A DNA stretch of 64,000 nucleotides from Liolophura sinensis (Eukaryota; Mollusca; Polyplacophora; Chitonida; Chitonidae): the NCBI RefSeq assembly GCF_032854445.1, contig NC_088298.1:20981295-21045294 (forward strand), given 5' to 3'. Position 1 is the first letter of the stretch; every line of letters starts with the position of its first letter. Of this stretch, positions 11,633 through 23,764 are shown piece after piece. Under the pieces are notes generated by a model that searched no databases, was not told the origin of the DNA, and saw nothing but the letters and a program-made list of their open reading frames with translations. Position numbers and translations under genes: made by a program.

Positions 11633-13122
11633 ATACAGTTAATGGCAAATGTCGGAGTCTGCAGGTACAGAACCAACAACTATTCCATCCACGTGATTTG
11701 TAACCACGCAGCCAGACTCCTCTCTTCCCCCAAGAAAAATCAGGGGGTAAAGCTGATGTTCCATGCTACATGTAGTAATGCTGTGCTGTCTGTGACAAAC
11801 ACCTCTGATTAACTAAAATTAGATCTCCAAACATGTAATGTCTACACGCTTTGCAGGAGTTACTTCCCTTGTTTCGCTATCTTAATCAAGAGTTATTTCC
11901 CTTGTTTCCTTATCTTAAGCATGTTGTCTTACTCCTTGGAAACTTGGCAAGAAAATCACGAGGTGTCCTGACCAGACAATTATAGGTGGACATTCGTCTG
12001 TTAATAAAAAACTTCATCGGGTGCTGTTTTTGATTTCCCAATTTATTAACCTGAGAGTTTTAAATGCTGTTTCAACATTTTATGGACTTGATATTATTCA
12101 GTGTTTTGTACGATAAAGCTTAAGCTTCACATTCTCATGGAAAGAATACTTAAGTTAATTTTTTCTATAAAATACAAATAAAGCCTAGAAAAGGCCAAAA
12201 TTTTGATTAACAATATCACAACTTCTTATCACAAAAATGTCATTCAATATTGTGAGAATGGAAGTTTTCAAAACCGACTGTATTACCAAACAAATGTAAC
12301 AATTACAATACTGGTCTTCAATTCTAACTCCATTTCATTATTCAAAATATCAGTAAAATACTGTCAACTCTTCACAGCTGCTGGTCTTGTATTATTGGTT
12401 TAAGTCTCCGCCAAATACCTTACATTCCTGCAAAACTTGCCAAATAATCAGGGCTTTAGGCTATTCCACTTGCATGCAAAAACAAGTATCTCTAAAATGT
12501 CACATTTTCTGTAAAAATTTCATTTCTATCTTTTTTAAACAACTATCAAAATCAATTTTAAAGCTGAAAACTTGATGGAAAGTTACTTGTACATACTAAC
12601 ATGGCAGATTTCTTTCCGAATTTCAAGTTTGACAACAATGGCTATTGCAATATGCCTAAATTTTAATTTTTTTTATCTGGGAATGCATCTTAACATTGTC
12701 AGTTACAGTGAAATTAGGGATTTTCAACAAATTAATTGTTTAAGCGTCTGACTCCTTATATATCACAATCTACACGTATCCATTTTACATAAGGATGTGA
12801 GATTCTGAAAATACTGCTTTTAGTTATGTTGGAATATCTTGTATTTAAGTTTTCACAAAAAATAAGAAAATAAGGTTTAATAGTTAAAACTGCATTTTTA
12901 CCCTATTTTGTGGAGTCAATGAGCTCAACTCTGACAAAAAAATACAATACAAAGTAATACATGTATGCATCATACATACATATGAAAGTTACATAAAAAC
13001 AAAAGCTTTTGTCTGTGGATCACTGAAAGGAAAGTAATACTATTCAAATCGGGGGTGTTGGGGGGGGGGGGGCCTCAAAAATACATACGTGTTATCTTGA
13101 CAAACTGCCTTTCACTTTAATT

Positions 13123-13128
13123 TTTATT
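13123..13128 (-). promoter_or_regulatory. Candidate poly(A) signal AATAAA for terminal exon B
   Basis: First AATAAA I noticed on the minus strand after the TGA at 14076, implying a 3' UTR near 950 nt. Low confidence because of AT-richness. Confidence 0.2.
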
Positions 13129-14075
13129 GTTCTCTTGTTACGTGAAATGGCTTATGAATCTGTTAAAAGCGAGTGTTCAATAAATTAACTCCAGCATTTC
13201 AGCACAAGCTTGCTAGTTACAAATTAAAGCTGTCAGTCTGCCAGTTAGCATGGAGTGACGTGAGCTTAAAACCACAGCACAGCACTACTTGAGTCAAATT
13301 CCAAACATGTGACATCAATGCAAAACGTGATGTATACGGATGGTATGATTGATGACAGGTTACACTAAGACACTATGATTCAAGCTGAAATACACATAAA
13401 TGGTACACATGTAGTGTTTTGATCTCTATGGAAAACGTTATGGTTCCTAAACAAAATGTTACAACTTACACATTTTACGTTTTTTTTATGTACTTACATG
13501 TATATATGAATTATTTTTTCGACTTCTTGTTTAAATAATGTAATACAATTATTAACATGACCATGTCAAAGTTTCCTGACTTTATATACCTGAAGCTATA
13601 TGCCCCAAAACTTAATTATTGCCCAAATCAGACTGAAATTTTCTGATTCAAAGTCATGTCATGAGAAGTTGTATATGTTTTTAAAGCCAATATTTGCAGC
13701 CCTTAATTGCCACAACCTACAAAAAAGACGTCAACAATGTATCAATATTATCATACTCTTCCCTGAAATTCTATCACTGACCAGCAAAATAACAAATTAG
13801 ATGTAAAAATACATTACCTAAGTAACACAACTTGAGATTTCTAAAAACACAAATTGTTGATCAACTTTCTTTTACCCTATTAAATTTAAATCCTTATCTT
13901 CCAGCCACCATTGAGACAAACAGGAAGTAAGAAACACCCGCCACCTACAGGGCAGTCACAGTCAAGGGAGATAATTGAAGTGGTGCAAAAGTGCATGCTG
14001 TGAAACATGAACAAAGTTAATGAGTTTAGATGAGTCGGTTAATGTCCATCTCCAAGGGATACACAGAAACAGAAA

Positions 14076-14405
14076 TCAGTATTTCTTGCTAACCCGTCTG
14101 AAGGCAGATTCTCCGCCGCCATCATCTCGATCAGAACTACTGAACATGTTCTTCAGTCGATTCACAGATGGCAGCTGATACTGACGTGCATCGTATTCTG
14201 ACTGGCACGGAGGCACGTCTCTCTCTTTTGTCTCGCTTACAAGACTTCGTTTCTCACTCACACCCGATGACTCCGGCTTTTGAGCGGATATGCTGATGGA
14301 GCTATCTCCGTATTGCTTCATCCCTCTAGACCTTGGTTTCGGGATCTGCTGTCCAGCTGGTGCGTTATTCCTCAACTGAGCGACCACAGTTTCCACACGG
14401 TGAAC
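14076..14405 (-). CDS. Terminal exon B (proximal alternative C-terminus)
   Basis: Acceptor TTTTTAG, then an open frame in phase 0 to a TGA at 14076-14078 (109 residues). It begins VHRVETVVAQLRNN, which extends the exon-15 coiled coil by about two heptads, then turns into a Ser/Arg/Gln-rich tail with SVNRLKNMFSSSDRDDGGGE and ends RRVSKKY. Because it contains a stop, it excludes the exon at 5121-5543 from the same transcript. Protein total 1273 aa from the internal ATG. Confidence 0.9.
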   Translation of the reverse strand, partial: VHRVETVVAQLRNNAPAGQQIPKPRSRGMKQYGDSSISISAQKPESSGVSEKRSLVSETKERDVPPCQSEYDARQYQLPSVNRLKNMFSSSDRDDGGGESAFRRVSKKY

Positions 14406-15724
14406 CTAAAAATATCCAGAAGGATAACATAATTACTTTTTCGAAAAAATATGATAAAATCCAAATCAACAATTCTGAAATAAAAGGGATTATGTCCACA
14501 CAAACTTAAACAAGTCAAATAAGAGACTTGTTCGCTGGCATTGTGCTAATTTGTGCGAGACAATTTGCCTTTCTCAGTATCTGTTAACATCATACAAAAG
14601 CACAGATACTTAAAAAAAAAAACTGAGAAGTCGCATATCTGACGTTAAAATACTTCAAAAAAAATTTTATTTGTCAGCTTCAGGATACGATAATATTTTG
14701 TGGAAATATTGAAACATCAAATATGCGATTTCTCAGATTTTTTTTGGAGCACCATTATGCCAAGCTTGTTGGTGGATCAACACCTTTTTTCAGTATCTGT
14801 CAACTCGTCTTCAAAGGAGAAATGTACATGTACAAGACTGACATCAGCCATACTGGATCACATTGAGTGACGAAAGTCAATCACAGCCCTGGTTTTATGC
14901 AAGGAAATTTAGTATGTATGTGTACACTTTACTTGGGGCTTGGGCCAAACCAGTTTTAATTGTTGTTTTTTTTTTTTACAAGCAGAATAAATCTCTTTTC
15001 AATGTCAGAAGAGGGTGTATCAAAATGCAAACAAAACAATTAAGCCATCTGCGGAAATTTGTGAAAAATTTAGAATACCTCGTAATTTTTCCTGATGAAA
15101 ACATATTTACATGATGGGTAAGAATTGAAAAACAGGAAAATCATAAAACATCAAGGTTGGATCAGCACTGAAATCAGAACTTAAACTGATGTCGCCTCTG
15201 ATTTGCTTTAAATTCCTTCATTCATAAACCTAATTATTCTCACAAAACTTCAATAAACACGCATTCTTAAAGAACTGCTTCTGCAATAGCTGTCCCCTGC
15301 CAGCTGAACCAAACAAAATGCACTGTATACACAGAAGTCACTGTCCTAACGGGGACAAAAATGGCCACAGTTTTGCAGAAACAAGTCAAAACTTGAACCT
15401 GATCTGTAATGCATCAAGGTGAAACCATGTGTAATGTTTCAATCCAAAATGAATTAAACTGTTATGGAAACAAAAAAAAAACAAAAAAAATCTGGAAAAT
15501 CTGGAAACTGTTCTGCATCCACACGTCAAAACATACATTTGTATACCAGCATTTAACCAATACAGACGTCCCAAGTCAATAACCACAAGGCCAAATGGAG
15601 GCTCGAGGACGAGCTACACAGAAGGTCCAAATAACAGTAGAACCCATTGTTAGAATTAGATACAATTTATAGGATACTGAAATACTAAAATTTCACCCCG
15701 AAAAAAAAAGACAAATGGAAGTCA

Positions 15725-15925
15725 TTATCCTACTTCCTAGATCACCGCACCTGAAGACACCCTTTCTGAGATCAATAGAGCTTCTAAAGATTCGGGTAAA
15801 ATGTGCTAGGTAGTCACAGGGGAAACTTGATGTCATCGACATCCTTTGGCATAAAAGCAGTTACAAATCCTATTACAAATCCTGTCATAATTCTATAGCA
15901 GATATTTTCTCGTGACATTGCAGAG
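15725..15925. repeat. Dispersed repeat family D; related copies near 8630, 18525, 41570, 55390
   Basis: Shared blocks: GAAGACACCCTTTCTGAGAT, CAATAGAGCTTCTAAAGATT, AAAATGTG, AGTCAC.GG.GAAA and GCATAAAAGCAGTTACAAAT. Copy 18525-18720 is closest; those near 8630-8770 and 55385-55510 share CTGAAACTT.CAATTTT and CAATA.AACTCTCAGAATC.GG; 41560-41660 is the reverse orientation. Confidence 0.45.
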
Positions 15926-16164
15926 CATGTGTACTTCATGTAAGTGTTAAGTGAACACGTACTCCGATAATTGTGACGTAATATAAAAGGTAAGAACAAA
16001 CAGCTCACAGCTTTGGACTGTCTTGATAAGGAGTTTATTAAGGAGGCAGAAAATAGTTTTAGAGTTGCCCTTTCCCAAAACTATGTCATAATGACTCAAA
16101 CATATAATGCACAGATCGAGACACCCCCAACAGGTAGAGATTAGTAATTACAATGTTTTCTTAC

Positions 16165-16326
16165 CTCGTGTTCACTCTGTTCCACCTGTGCAACAGTTCT
16201 GGCAACTTCATCTTCCAAGTCAGACAGGCGATCAGAAGCCACCTTATTCTCCGCAGTTTTCAGCTTTTTCTCCAGACTTCCGATCTTCTCCTCCAGGGAG
16301 TAAACCTTGCCGGCCGTCATGTAGAT
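16165..16326 (-). CDS. Exon 15: C-terminal coiled coil
   Basis: 162 nt, phase 0-0 (54 codons, about residues 1111-1164), acceptor TTGTATCCAG, donor GAG/GTAAGA. IYMTAGKVYSLEEKIGSLEK then KLKTAENKVASDRLSDLEDE and VARTVAQVEQSEHE show clear leucine/valine heptads, likely a dimerising coiled coil. The exon ends in phase 0 and can join either of two terminal exons, both beginning Val-His. Confidence 0.92.
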
Positions 16327-16470
16327 CTGGATACAAATGTCGGTTATTAATTATTCATCAATGATGTTAATTTGGATATAATTCAATTCTGTTATTTAGC
16401 AATTAGAATAAGTTTTCTAAGCGCAGGAAATGCTAAACACCTTGTCTGCTTAAGAATTTAACAAACTTTC

Positions 16471-16590
16471 AGGTTGTGGGTTCCCCTGGACTCTGCCTGG
16501 TTTTCTCCTGTCATAATGCTGTAGCAGAAGTGAAATATTCTTGAGTATGGCGTAAGACACCAGTCAAATAAATAAGTAAATAAAAAAAAA
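16471..16590 (+). mobile_element. SINE family A fragment, plus orientation
   Basis: Retains the GTGGGTTCCCCTGG, TCATAATGCTG, GAAATATTCTTGAGTA.GGCGTA and CAAATAAATAAG tail blocks; the head is missing. Lies between exons 14 and 15. Confidence 0.6.
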
Positions 16591-16851
16591 TCATTGCCTT
16601 CTATCATGAATTAACCCTTAAATTGTCTGAGAAGTATTTCCAAATGTTCTTTTCTCTGTAAATGAAAAATCAAAAAAAAATATTTAAGACAGTGTTCACA
16701 AATGCCTTTTTACACCCATTTTCATCTCAAATGTGCATCACTTTCATGTAAACCTTTTTCCTTTAACCTTAATGGTAATGTATCTGGTTAAAATCATTAC
16801 TTACAAGTGTACTATAATAATTACTTGTGTACCATAATATAAATCTCTCAC

Positions 16852-17520
16852 CTTGTCCTCCGTGTTGTTTGCCGTGTCCATGGGATTCCTGTTCACGATG
16901 TCCGCCCTCGGTGAATAACTGTTCAAATTCACCTCCCACCTTTTCCGCGAATGCTCTGATTCCTCCTGATTTACAACATAATCACGACCATATTTATCAC
17001 TCACAGGTTTCAGACCAATCACAATCTTCTCTCCTTTCACCACCTGCACCTTTTCAGGAGTTGCCTCCCTTAAGGCTGGCGGAGACTGCGTACTAGACAA
17101 CAGATTGTGTGTTGAAAGTCTTGAGGTGGCCTCCGTCATTCGAGAATTTTCATTCGCCAATTGTTTTCTGGGCGGTCCTTCTGATAAAATTTCCGAATCT
17201 GCCACCACAATGCCCGAATCACTCATCCTCTTAGAATCAAATCGACCGGATGACGTTCGCTGAAATCCATTTCGCTCGTCGCCAATGATGCTGAAAACAC
17301 CTGAGTCAACAGATGTCTTGCTTTCTTCACGCTCAACACCTCTCATTTTAACATCCACTGTGAGACTGTCAACGTAACTTGGTTTGACGTAAGCATCCCG
17401 TAATGATTTCCGTTCCACAAAGTTCTGATTGGCTCTCTCTTGCTGAATCACATCTTCGGCTGATTGGATAACATTAAACGCTGTGGCTGTCATGGACCGG
17501 ACATTGCCTGCAGATGTTTT
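16852..17520 (-). CDS. Exon 14: long Ser/Arg/Glu-rich disordered segment
   Basis: 669 nt, phase 0-0 (223 codons, about residues 888-1110), from GATTTTACAG to AAG/GTGAGA. It opens KTSAGNVRSMTATAFNVIQS and carries repeated short motifs with SVDSGVFSII and KRMSDSGIVVADSE (two related DSG-V/I hydrophobic patches), then a Pro-Glu-Lys region (EKVQVVKGEKIVIGLKPVSD) and NTEDK. Mostly disordered; the two DSG motifs resemble phosphorylation-dependent docking or degron sites, which is inference only. Confidence 0.92.
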
Positions 17521-18828
17521 CTGTAAAATCACAATCAAACAAAGTCAAGACTAAAATGAAAGAGAATAATATTTTCTCAGTAACCCTGAAAGAAATCATT
17601 GAAAACGGAACCAATGTGTTAAAAGAAAGAATCTGTTTTGAAATGAGACAATTTGGTGACCGGATTAGCCTTTAAATTTGAACTTTTGTGGGTCAGGAAT
17701 GTATATTTGTGGAATTGGCTTTGATGGAAACAACACTGGTTGTGTGATCCCAATATATTTTCAGGAGAGTGAAAATGAGGAAGTGCTGAAATGAAAAAAT
17801 GGTTCCAAAAGGTACCTCAGTAGAATCAGAAAAAAAAGTCAGATCTATCATCACCAAGGAATTAAAATCTAGAAGAGAAAGAATGTGCCAGAATTTTAAC
17901 CAACACCAAATGCAACTTTCACATCAAAAACATCTTAGTACCGATCAAGAAATGACAAGTTGGATGTCAAAACACACAAATGTCACGTAGACACCATCGC
18001 CACGTCTTATATCCACAGCATCCCCATAGAGGACGATCGACCTAGCTACTAGGTGAAATTTTACAACTGTTGTACATTCACGCACACAATGAAGAATCCC
18101 TGAAGCTGGAACACCAATCAAATCAACATACAACAGGAGACAACACATGTATGATGTTAGTATAATGACATCACAATAATCAATTCTTTTCAACCTTTTT
18201 GTTGCTATAAAGGAAATTAAATGACATGGATAATGTCTCTTACAGTAAATCTTCAACATTTTTGACCCCTAAAACACCTTTTTTCAGTGAAATTTATGCA
18301 TCTAATTATTACGAAAATGATGCAAAAACGATTTAGTTGTTTCACTAAAGATGTAATTTTCACAAAACTGTTCTCTCTGAATGTTTCAAATAATTGTCAC
18401 AGAGGTGGTTGAAAAGGTCAAAGAATTAGGGCATATACAGTTTATAGGACAATAAGACACTAAAATTTCACCAAAAAACTCATAAAATATAATTTTTGGT
18501 GCTGAAACTTGCACTTTTCCAGGAGGACATTGTCCTACTTCTCAGATCGCCTCACCTGAAGACACCCTTTCTGAGATCAAAAGAGCTCTTAAAGATTCGG
18601 CCAAAATGTGCAACGCAGTCACTGGAGAAATCTGAAGTCACTGATGTCCGTTGTCATGAAAGCAGTTACTAATTTTATGACAAATCCTATTATAATTCCA
18701 CTAGGGTATTTTTAGTGTTTTATATTTTTAGTGTTTCACCCTTTACCAGCCATCACACTATCTCCGCTGCTCTGGTCTTTCTCTCTCAGCGGTACATCTT
18801 CGTTATATTTTATAAACATGTCTTTGTA

Positions 18829-19047
18829 ATACTGTCATCCTTCAACTTTTTCGTATGTTTGCAAGGTGTTTAATCAAACTTATTTTGAAGGCATTATTCT
18901 GTGCAGACCGATAACATTACACGTTTTGTGAAGCCCTGAAATTGGCCGATTTAACCAATGTAGTTTTGGCTCCAAAGTCAGCTTAAAAATGTGCACAAAA
19001 TTGTGCTGAAAGTTACTCTTTCATATGCGAAAAGGTTGACGGGTTCG
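18829..19047. mobile_element. MITE-like element, family M1
   Basis: Terminal ACTGTCATCCTTCAAC and inverted GAAAAGGTTGACGGGTT; carries the GTGCAGACCGATAACATTAC and TGTGAAGCCCTGAAATTGGC blocks. Between exons 13 and 14. Confidence 0.55.
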
Positions 19048-19265
19048 GGCAAATGGAAAGTAAACAGTGTACACTAAAATTAAACAGGACACACATGCAT
19101 AAAAAGGTTGAAAAAGTAAAGTGTTTAATATGGTACCAGTCAGGGCAAAGTCAAGGTAACACTGTAGCCAGATACCAGAATGCCAATGGTTTCTCTGCAG
19201 TGTGTCTGTGGTGGGATTATTTAACACTGAATAAACTGCTCCAGATGTCAGGTTAGCATTATCCA

Positions 19266-19400
19266 CAGGTGAAGACTAGCTAGGGGAAAGGTTGAAGCCA
19301 GCTGAAGGCAAGCTAGAGGAAAGGTTGGAACTGGCTGAAGGCTATCTAGAGGAAAGGTTGAAGCCAGCTAAAGGCTAGCTGGGGGGGAAAGGCTGAAGCA
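19266..19400 (+). repeat. Tandem repeat, about 44-bp unit, three copies
   Basis: Units built on GGAAAGGTTGAAGCCAGCTG and AAGGCTAGCTAG. Intronic between exons 13 and 14. Confidence 0.7.
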
Positions 19401-19870
19401 AGCTACCAGTGTGCCAATGGTGAGATACCCTCTTGTACATGTGAGCTACTGGGCAGTGAATGATATCAAATTATTGTATGGAAACACAAGCCACCAAAAA
19501 TATTATTCCCAAATGAAGAATGGCAGCACACAACAAACAACTTATTTACCAACGAACAAAGATCAACACTAATTTGTGAAACAAACACTCATTTAGTCCA
19601 ACATTTACGTTTCTCAAACGAGTTTGTCGACAACTTGATTCCGATAAGATTTTGACTTTGCCCATGACTCAACCTCAAATTGTAAGCGTTACCAGCCCCA
19701 TCAGGAATTTCCACTTTAGCCAGTGCCTTAAAAGTGAACGACTGATGTATGCACCATTGATGAAGTTGAGTATTTTTGCGTGGCTTCTGTCTTCCACATT
19801 ATTGCAGCTAGTTGATCAGTAACATCATTGCTACTACCCCTGGTGACTGAATGACCCGTCTGACACTCAC

Positions 19871-20038
19871 CATTACATTATAGTCGTCAATGACTTGATG
19901 ACTGAATGTGTTGCCAAGCAGAGAATGATGGTTAGTGGAGTTAGAACCAACAATGTTGTTGTTGTTGTTAGTAAGTCCCTCCTCCATGTCTGCCAGGGCT
20001 CTGTTCATGGCATCAAGCTCGGCATGGATCATAGAGAG
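19871..20038 (-). CDS. Exon 13: helix followed by Asn-rich linker
   Basis: 168 nt, phase 0-0 (about residues 832-887), acceptor TGCACTCCAG, donor ATG/GTGAGT. SMIHAELDAMNRALADMEEG has heptad spacing and continues the helix from exon 12; it is followed by a run of five Asn encoded by AAC repeats and NSTNHHSLLGNTFSHQVIDD. The Asn run is a trinucleotide repeat that may vary in length between individuals. Confidence 0.88.
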
Positions 20039-20261
20039 CTGGAGTGCAAAGAGAAGTGCACCTTCATATACCACCACACGAAATCTAACTATGACGCAAA
20101 TCCCGCTTCTGACCCCAAAGTGCAGGCAGACAGTGATTATGAAACTATGTTATGAGCTATGTAATGAACTTTTATAGCAAGAAATGGGGGAACTATTCCT
20201 GTTTAACATGAAGAGAGCAAATTTGACAATTTATCTGTTTACAATAAGGTTTCAGTTCAAT

Positions 20262-20292
20262 ATGATTTTGATTTGATTTGATTTGATTTGAT
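20262..20292 (+). repeat. (TTTGA)n pentanucleotide microsatellite
   Basis: Five TTTGA units after the 5' side of exon 13. Confidence 0.8.
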
Positions 20293-20906
20293 TCCAAGCT
20301 GTGTATTCCACTCAGCGCCATTCTATATCATTTACTGCAAAGGCATCCCTGCTCCCTAACAATATAGAAACAGCAACAAATTTTGATGCCCATGGGGTCA
20401 TAAAATTTTTTTCCATCATCACTCGATCATTATTAAATCAATACATAGGTGCATGAATTAACATTTATTGTATGGTATTCAATTACAAAAGACTACAATA
20501 TCTGACCTTGTCTCTTGCTCAAAATCAAATTCATGCTAGTCAGAAAAAGTTCCCCGATATAGTGATCCGATTTGACTCCTTGTTGGTCTAAATGAAGATG
20601 AATACTACTAATAAATGAAATGAATACTTAACAGCTTCATATATATTCTCATTTATCTAGTATCTTTACATCTAGCAACTATATTTTTACATGAAATGCT
20701 TATAAAACTTCAAAATTTAGCAGAATTCTTTAGAAAAAGACTAAATTTATTTAAATTAATCAAAGCATGGGGTTTAGCAAGCTGAAAATGGCAAGGACAA
20801 CGCATTCATAGCTGCACTTATTAACTTTCACCCTGAATCCTCATATTCCACCCACAACAAATAGTTTACAACAACAACGCCACCCAAAACACTACCACAC
20901 CCTCAC

Positions 20907-21100
20907 CTCTCCTGCAGTTGACAACATATCCTCCGCAGCATTTGACACGTCATTCCTCGTCATCTCCATCTTCTGGCTGAGATTTGCGATCTCTTGATTT
21001 TCCTTCGTTCGGTTTTTCTGTGCCGGAAGCTTGCTCTTCTGACTGGAGGTAGAAATAGTCAAAGCTGACCTCTGAACTTTGTCCTCTGTCTCATCCAGGT
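20907..21100 (-). CDS. Exon 12: basic linker and short helix
   Basis: 194 nt, phase 1 in and phase 0 out (about residues 767-831), bounded by CATTATAG and GAG/GTGAGG. It encodes DLDETEDKVQRSALTISTSS, a Lys/Gln-rich middle, and NLSQKMEMTRNDVSNAAEDM, probably helical. From here to the end all introns are in phase 0. No domain recognised. Confidence 0.88.
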
Positions 21101-21170
21101 CTATAATGAAAGGAAAACAGACAGATTATTTGAGTCCACATGCAGCCACTGATCTGTCCAATTTATGCAC

Positions 21171-21690
21171 TATGGTATTCACAACAAGGAGAAGGAAACA
21201 TAAAAATGCTGCCAAAATCAGATGAAAGAGCGTCAAAACTTATTTGCAAATATGATCTTTAATATTTTGGGGGATTTTTTTTTCATCAGAAAAGGGCATT
21301 TGAAAATATTTTTGAATGGTGGGTATTTGGGACCAACCTTTGGTATTTATCGTTGTTGCATAATAATGTTCTAAATAAAGATGTGATGCTTGTCATATAA
21401 TTTATTTGAATGTAAATTTGTTGTTTATATCCAAACATATGCATTTAACCTAAATTATGATAATATTTATGAACATATTAAAAACATAAATATGATCCAA
21501 ATTGAGGTTTAATACATTTGTCAGCTGAAAAGAACAAATTCTAGCGCAAAAATATTTATTAAACCTGTGTTAAGGAAAAATCAGAAAAAATATTGAAGAC
21601 CACACTTAGGAATAACTTTTTGCACTCTTTCATCTGAACTTTGTCATTTTTATGCTTTCTCCACCTTTAAACTTTTTTATACACCGTACT
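21171..21690. mobile_element. Long inverted-repeat element M2, copy 1
   Basis: Left arm GGAAACATAAAAATGCTGCC, AAATCAGATGAAAGAGCGTC; right arm ends TGCACTCTTTCATCTGAACT and TTTTTATGCTTTCTCC, the imperfect inverted complement. Middle block TGGTGGGTATTTGGGACCAA. About 0.5 kb, almost a giant hairpin. Fills the intron between exons 11 and 12. Confidence 0.65.
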
Positions 21691-22060
21691 CAACCTAAAC
21701 TCTTGGTAATGACTACACATACCATGCTTATTTTGACTGATTCTGAGAGTTATACATGTATTCAGGTTAGCAAGATGTTTTAAGGATCATTAGGAAGGTA
21801 GAATGATATCTTACCGGAAAATTTCCGCACAAAAAATCAATATTTGATGACCTTCATTTGCTTCTAACTATGCATTTTGTAACATGACAAATATGGTTTA
21901 CAGCAATTTTCATTTTACATAACTTTTCAGAGAGCATAAAATATAATAAAGTAAATAAAAAAAAAACAAAAAAAAAAACTGCTGCACATCACTTTAATTA
22001 TACAGAGGGATGTTATTATTCAAAGTTTCATTAGGCTTATTTACATCTACCATCATATAA

Positions 22061-22231
22061 ACGAGTGAGTGAGTGAGTGCGTGCGTGCTTGGGGTTTAAC
22101 GTCGGACTTAACAAATTTTCAGTTACAACTTCCTCTTTTAAGGTCTATTGGTGTGACTAGGCGGCCAGGATTGACCCTGGATCTACCGCTCCCGGAAGAG
22201 GACATTCTACCTACTGTGCTATCGGGGCCGG
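22061..22231 (-). mobile_element. tRNA-derived SINE, family B, internally deleted
   Basis: Plus-strand GAGTGAGTGAGTGCGTGCGT and GGGGTTTAACGTCGGACTTA lead to ATTGACCCTGGATCTACCGC and GTGCTATCGGGGCCGG; read on the minus strand the right end is a tRNA-like head with A-box (TAGCACAGTAGGTAGA) and B-box-like (CCAGGGTCAATCC) sequence. Lies between exons 11 and 12. Confidence 0.6.
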
Positions 22232-22288
22232 TCCATCATACACAGGGAGTTTTCAGTTATACCAAATAAAACAAAACAATGAACACAC

Positions 22289-22429
22289 CCTCTTTCTCTT
22301 CCAGCACTAGCAGTTGGGCAGACTGTTTGCATTCTCCGGCCAGGTTTGTTGCCTTGACCGTGTACTCCGCATCATGGTCTAATGTGGCGTACTCTATACC
22401 CAGGATGTAATCTCGATTTCCAAACTTAT
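22289..22429 (-). CDS. Exon 11: second half of Ig domain 2 (F-strand Cys replaced by Val)
   Basis: 141 nt, phase 1-1 (about residues 720-766), acceptor GTTTTCAG, donor GAGG/GTGTGT. DKFGNRDYILGIEYATLDHD followed by AEYTVKATNLAGECKQSAQL matches the E-F-G strands of an I-set domain. The usual DAGxYTCxAxN has Val in place of the F-strand Cys (codon GTC), so no core disulfide-type pair exists, consistent with an intracellular domain. It is followed by a short Glu-rich linker into exon 12. Confidence 0.92.
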
Positions 22430-22511
22430 CTGAAAACACCAAAACAACACGGTGATCACCATTTTATTTATTTTTCATTTCACAAGCAAATCATTTTTGA
22501 CAGGTATAAAT

Positions 22512-22840
22512 AGTGAGTAAGTGAGTGAGTGCTTGGGGCTTAATGTCGTACTTAACAAATTTTCAGTCATATGACAACAAAGAAATCCTTAGAGTGCATG
22601 TAATGTGCCTCCTTGTTGCAGGACGGATTTCCTCTGCTCTTTTATCTAGTGCTGTTTCACTGCGCCCCGCCCGAGCCATTATACTGAGTCAGGTCAACCA
22701 GTCGTTGAACTATCCCCTTCATGCTGAACGCCAAGCGAGAAAGTTACAACTTCCTCTTTTAAGGTCATAGGTGTGACACAACCGAGGATTGAGCCTGGAT
22801 CTACCGCTCCCGAACCGGACGCTCTACCAACTGTTCTGTG
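22512..22840 (-). mobile_element. tRNA-derived SINE, family B, near full length
   Basis: Same start (GTGAGTGAGTGCTTGGGGCT) and end (GGATTGAGCCTGGATCTACC, GACGCTCTACCAACTGT) as the copy at 22061, with the full middle (GTGCCTCCTTGTTGCAGGAC, CCAGTCGTTGAACTATCCCC). Intronic between exons 10 and 11. Confidence 0.65.
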
Positions 22841-23664
22841 GAGGGACAGGTATAACCAGTAAAATGCCACACTGCGTATACATATAGGCTACACCAATTT
22901 TATTTTGTGTTAAAAAAGTGAAAGCAGGAATAAAAATACATATGAAAATCTACCATTCAATTTTTTATCCTATCTGAATGTTTTATCCTATCTGAATGTT
23001 TTAGATTATTTTCCTTTTATGCAATTAAGGCCTTCCAATCTTGTAAATGTGTCTTTAATAAGGAAAATAAAAGTTTACATTTTCCACAAATTGGATGATG
23101 TGTTTTATTTTTTATTTTTTTGCTCTCCTCAGACACTGAAAAAAGATTTATTCTGCTCATAAAACAACAATTAAAATAAAATTTGTGTGTACTTGGCGTC
23201 AAGTACAAATTTAGTGTCTCACTAACACGTTCACTATACCTGCAGGTGTGGTGTTTGCTTCCTGCACAAACTTTTACACATGAGCTAATATAATAAATTA
23301 AGTTGTGCAATACACTATTACAGTTTTTGCGGTCTGTCATTGCCCGTAGTGAGCAAATAATAGTACACAAAAGGGGCCTACATTTTTGCCTTGTGTGTTT
23401 GACTCAGACTGACAACCCAAAGCGCACGATGCCGATTGACTGGTGAGAGTGTGCATGCACATTGCTGGCCAGTTGACACGTGCCAACTTTAAAAGAAATA
23501 CCAGTACAGGAAAGGTGATTTACTTTGTATTTATTCATTTCCATGATGTTTTCATTGTAGCATTCAGTTTTTACTTAGCACACTGATGACAACCTTCAAC
23601 ATGTTTTCATACTGTTATCACATTTCATACATAATATTTATCACTAGACCACAATTACATGTAA

Positions 23665-23755
23665 TTATAAATTTAGACCATAATTATAAATTTACACCGT
23701 AATTATAAATTTACACCATAATTATAAAGTTACAGCGTAATTATAAATCTGCACC
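23665..23755 (+). repeat. Tandem repeat, 18-bp unit adjoining exon 10
   Basis: Units of ATAATTATAAATTTACACC end just before the donor of exon 10 (23764), so the array forms the start of the intron after that exon. Confidence 0.75.
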
Positions 23756-23764
23756 ATTTCTTAC

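Larger units (their letters stand above)
5544..14075. other. Intron or 3' UTR between alternative last exons: minisatellite-dense, no gene seen
   Basis: Contains six or more distinct minisatellite arrays between 6.2 and 11.6 kb, then AT-rich unique sequence from 11.7 to 14 kb, the right part of which would be the 3' UTR of terminal exon B. Confidence 0.6.

Noticed and set aside
11285-11679. Three overlapping ORFs with FLQALWFLFP repeats
   Set aside because: Frames of the 44-bp minisatellite, no coding evidence.
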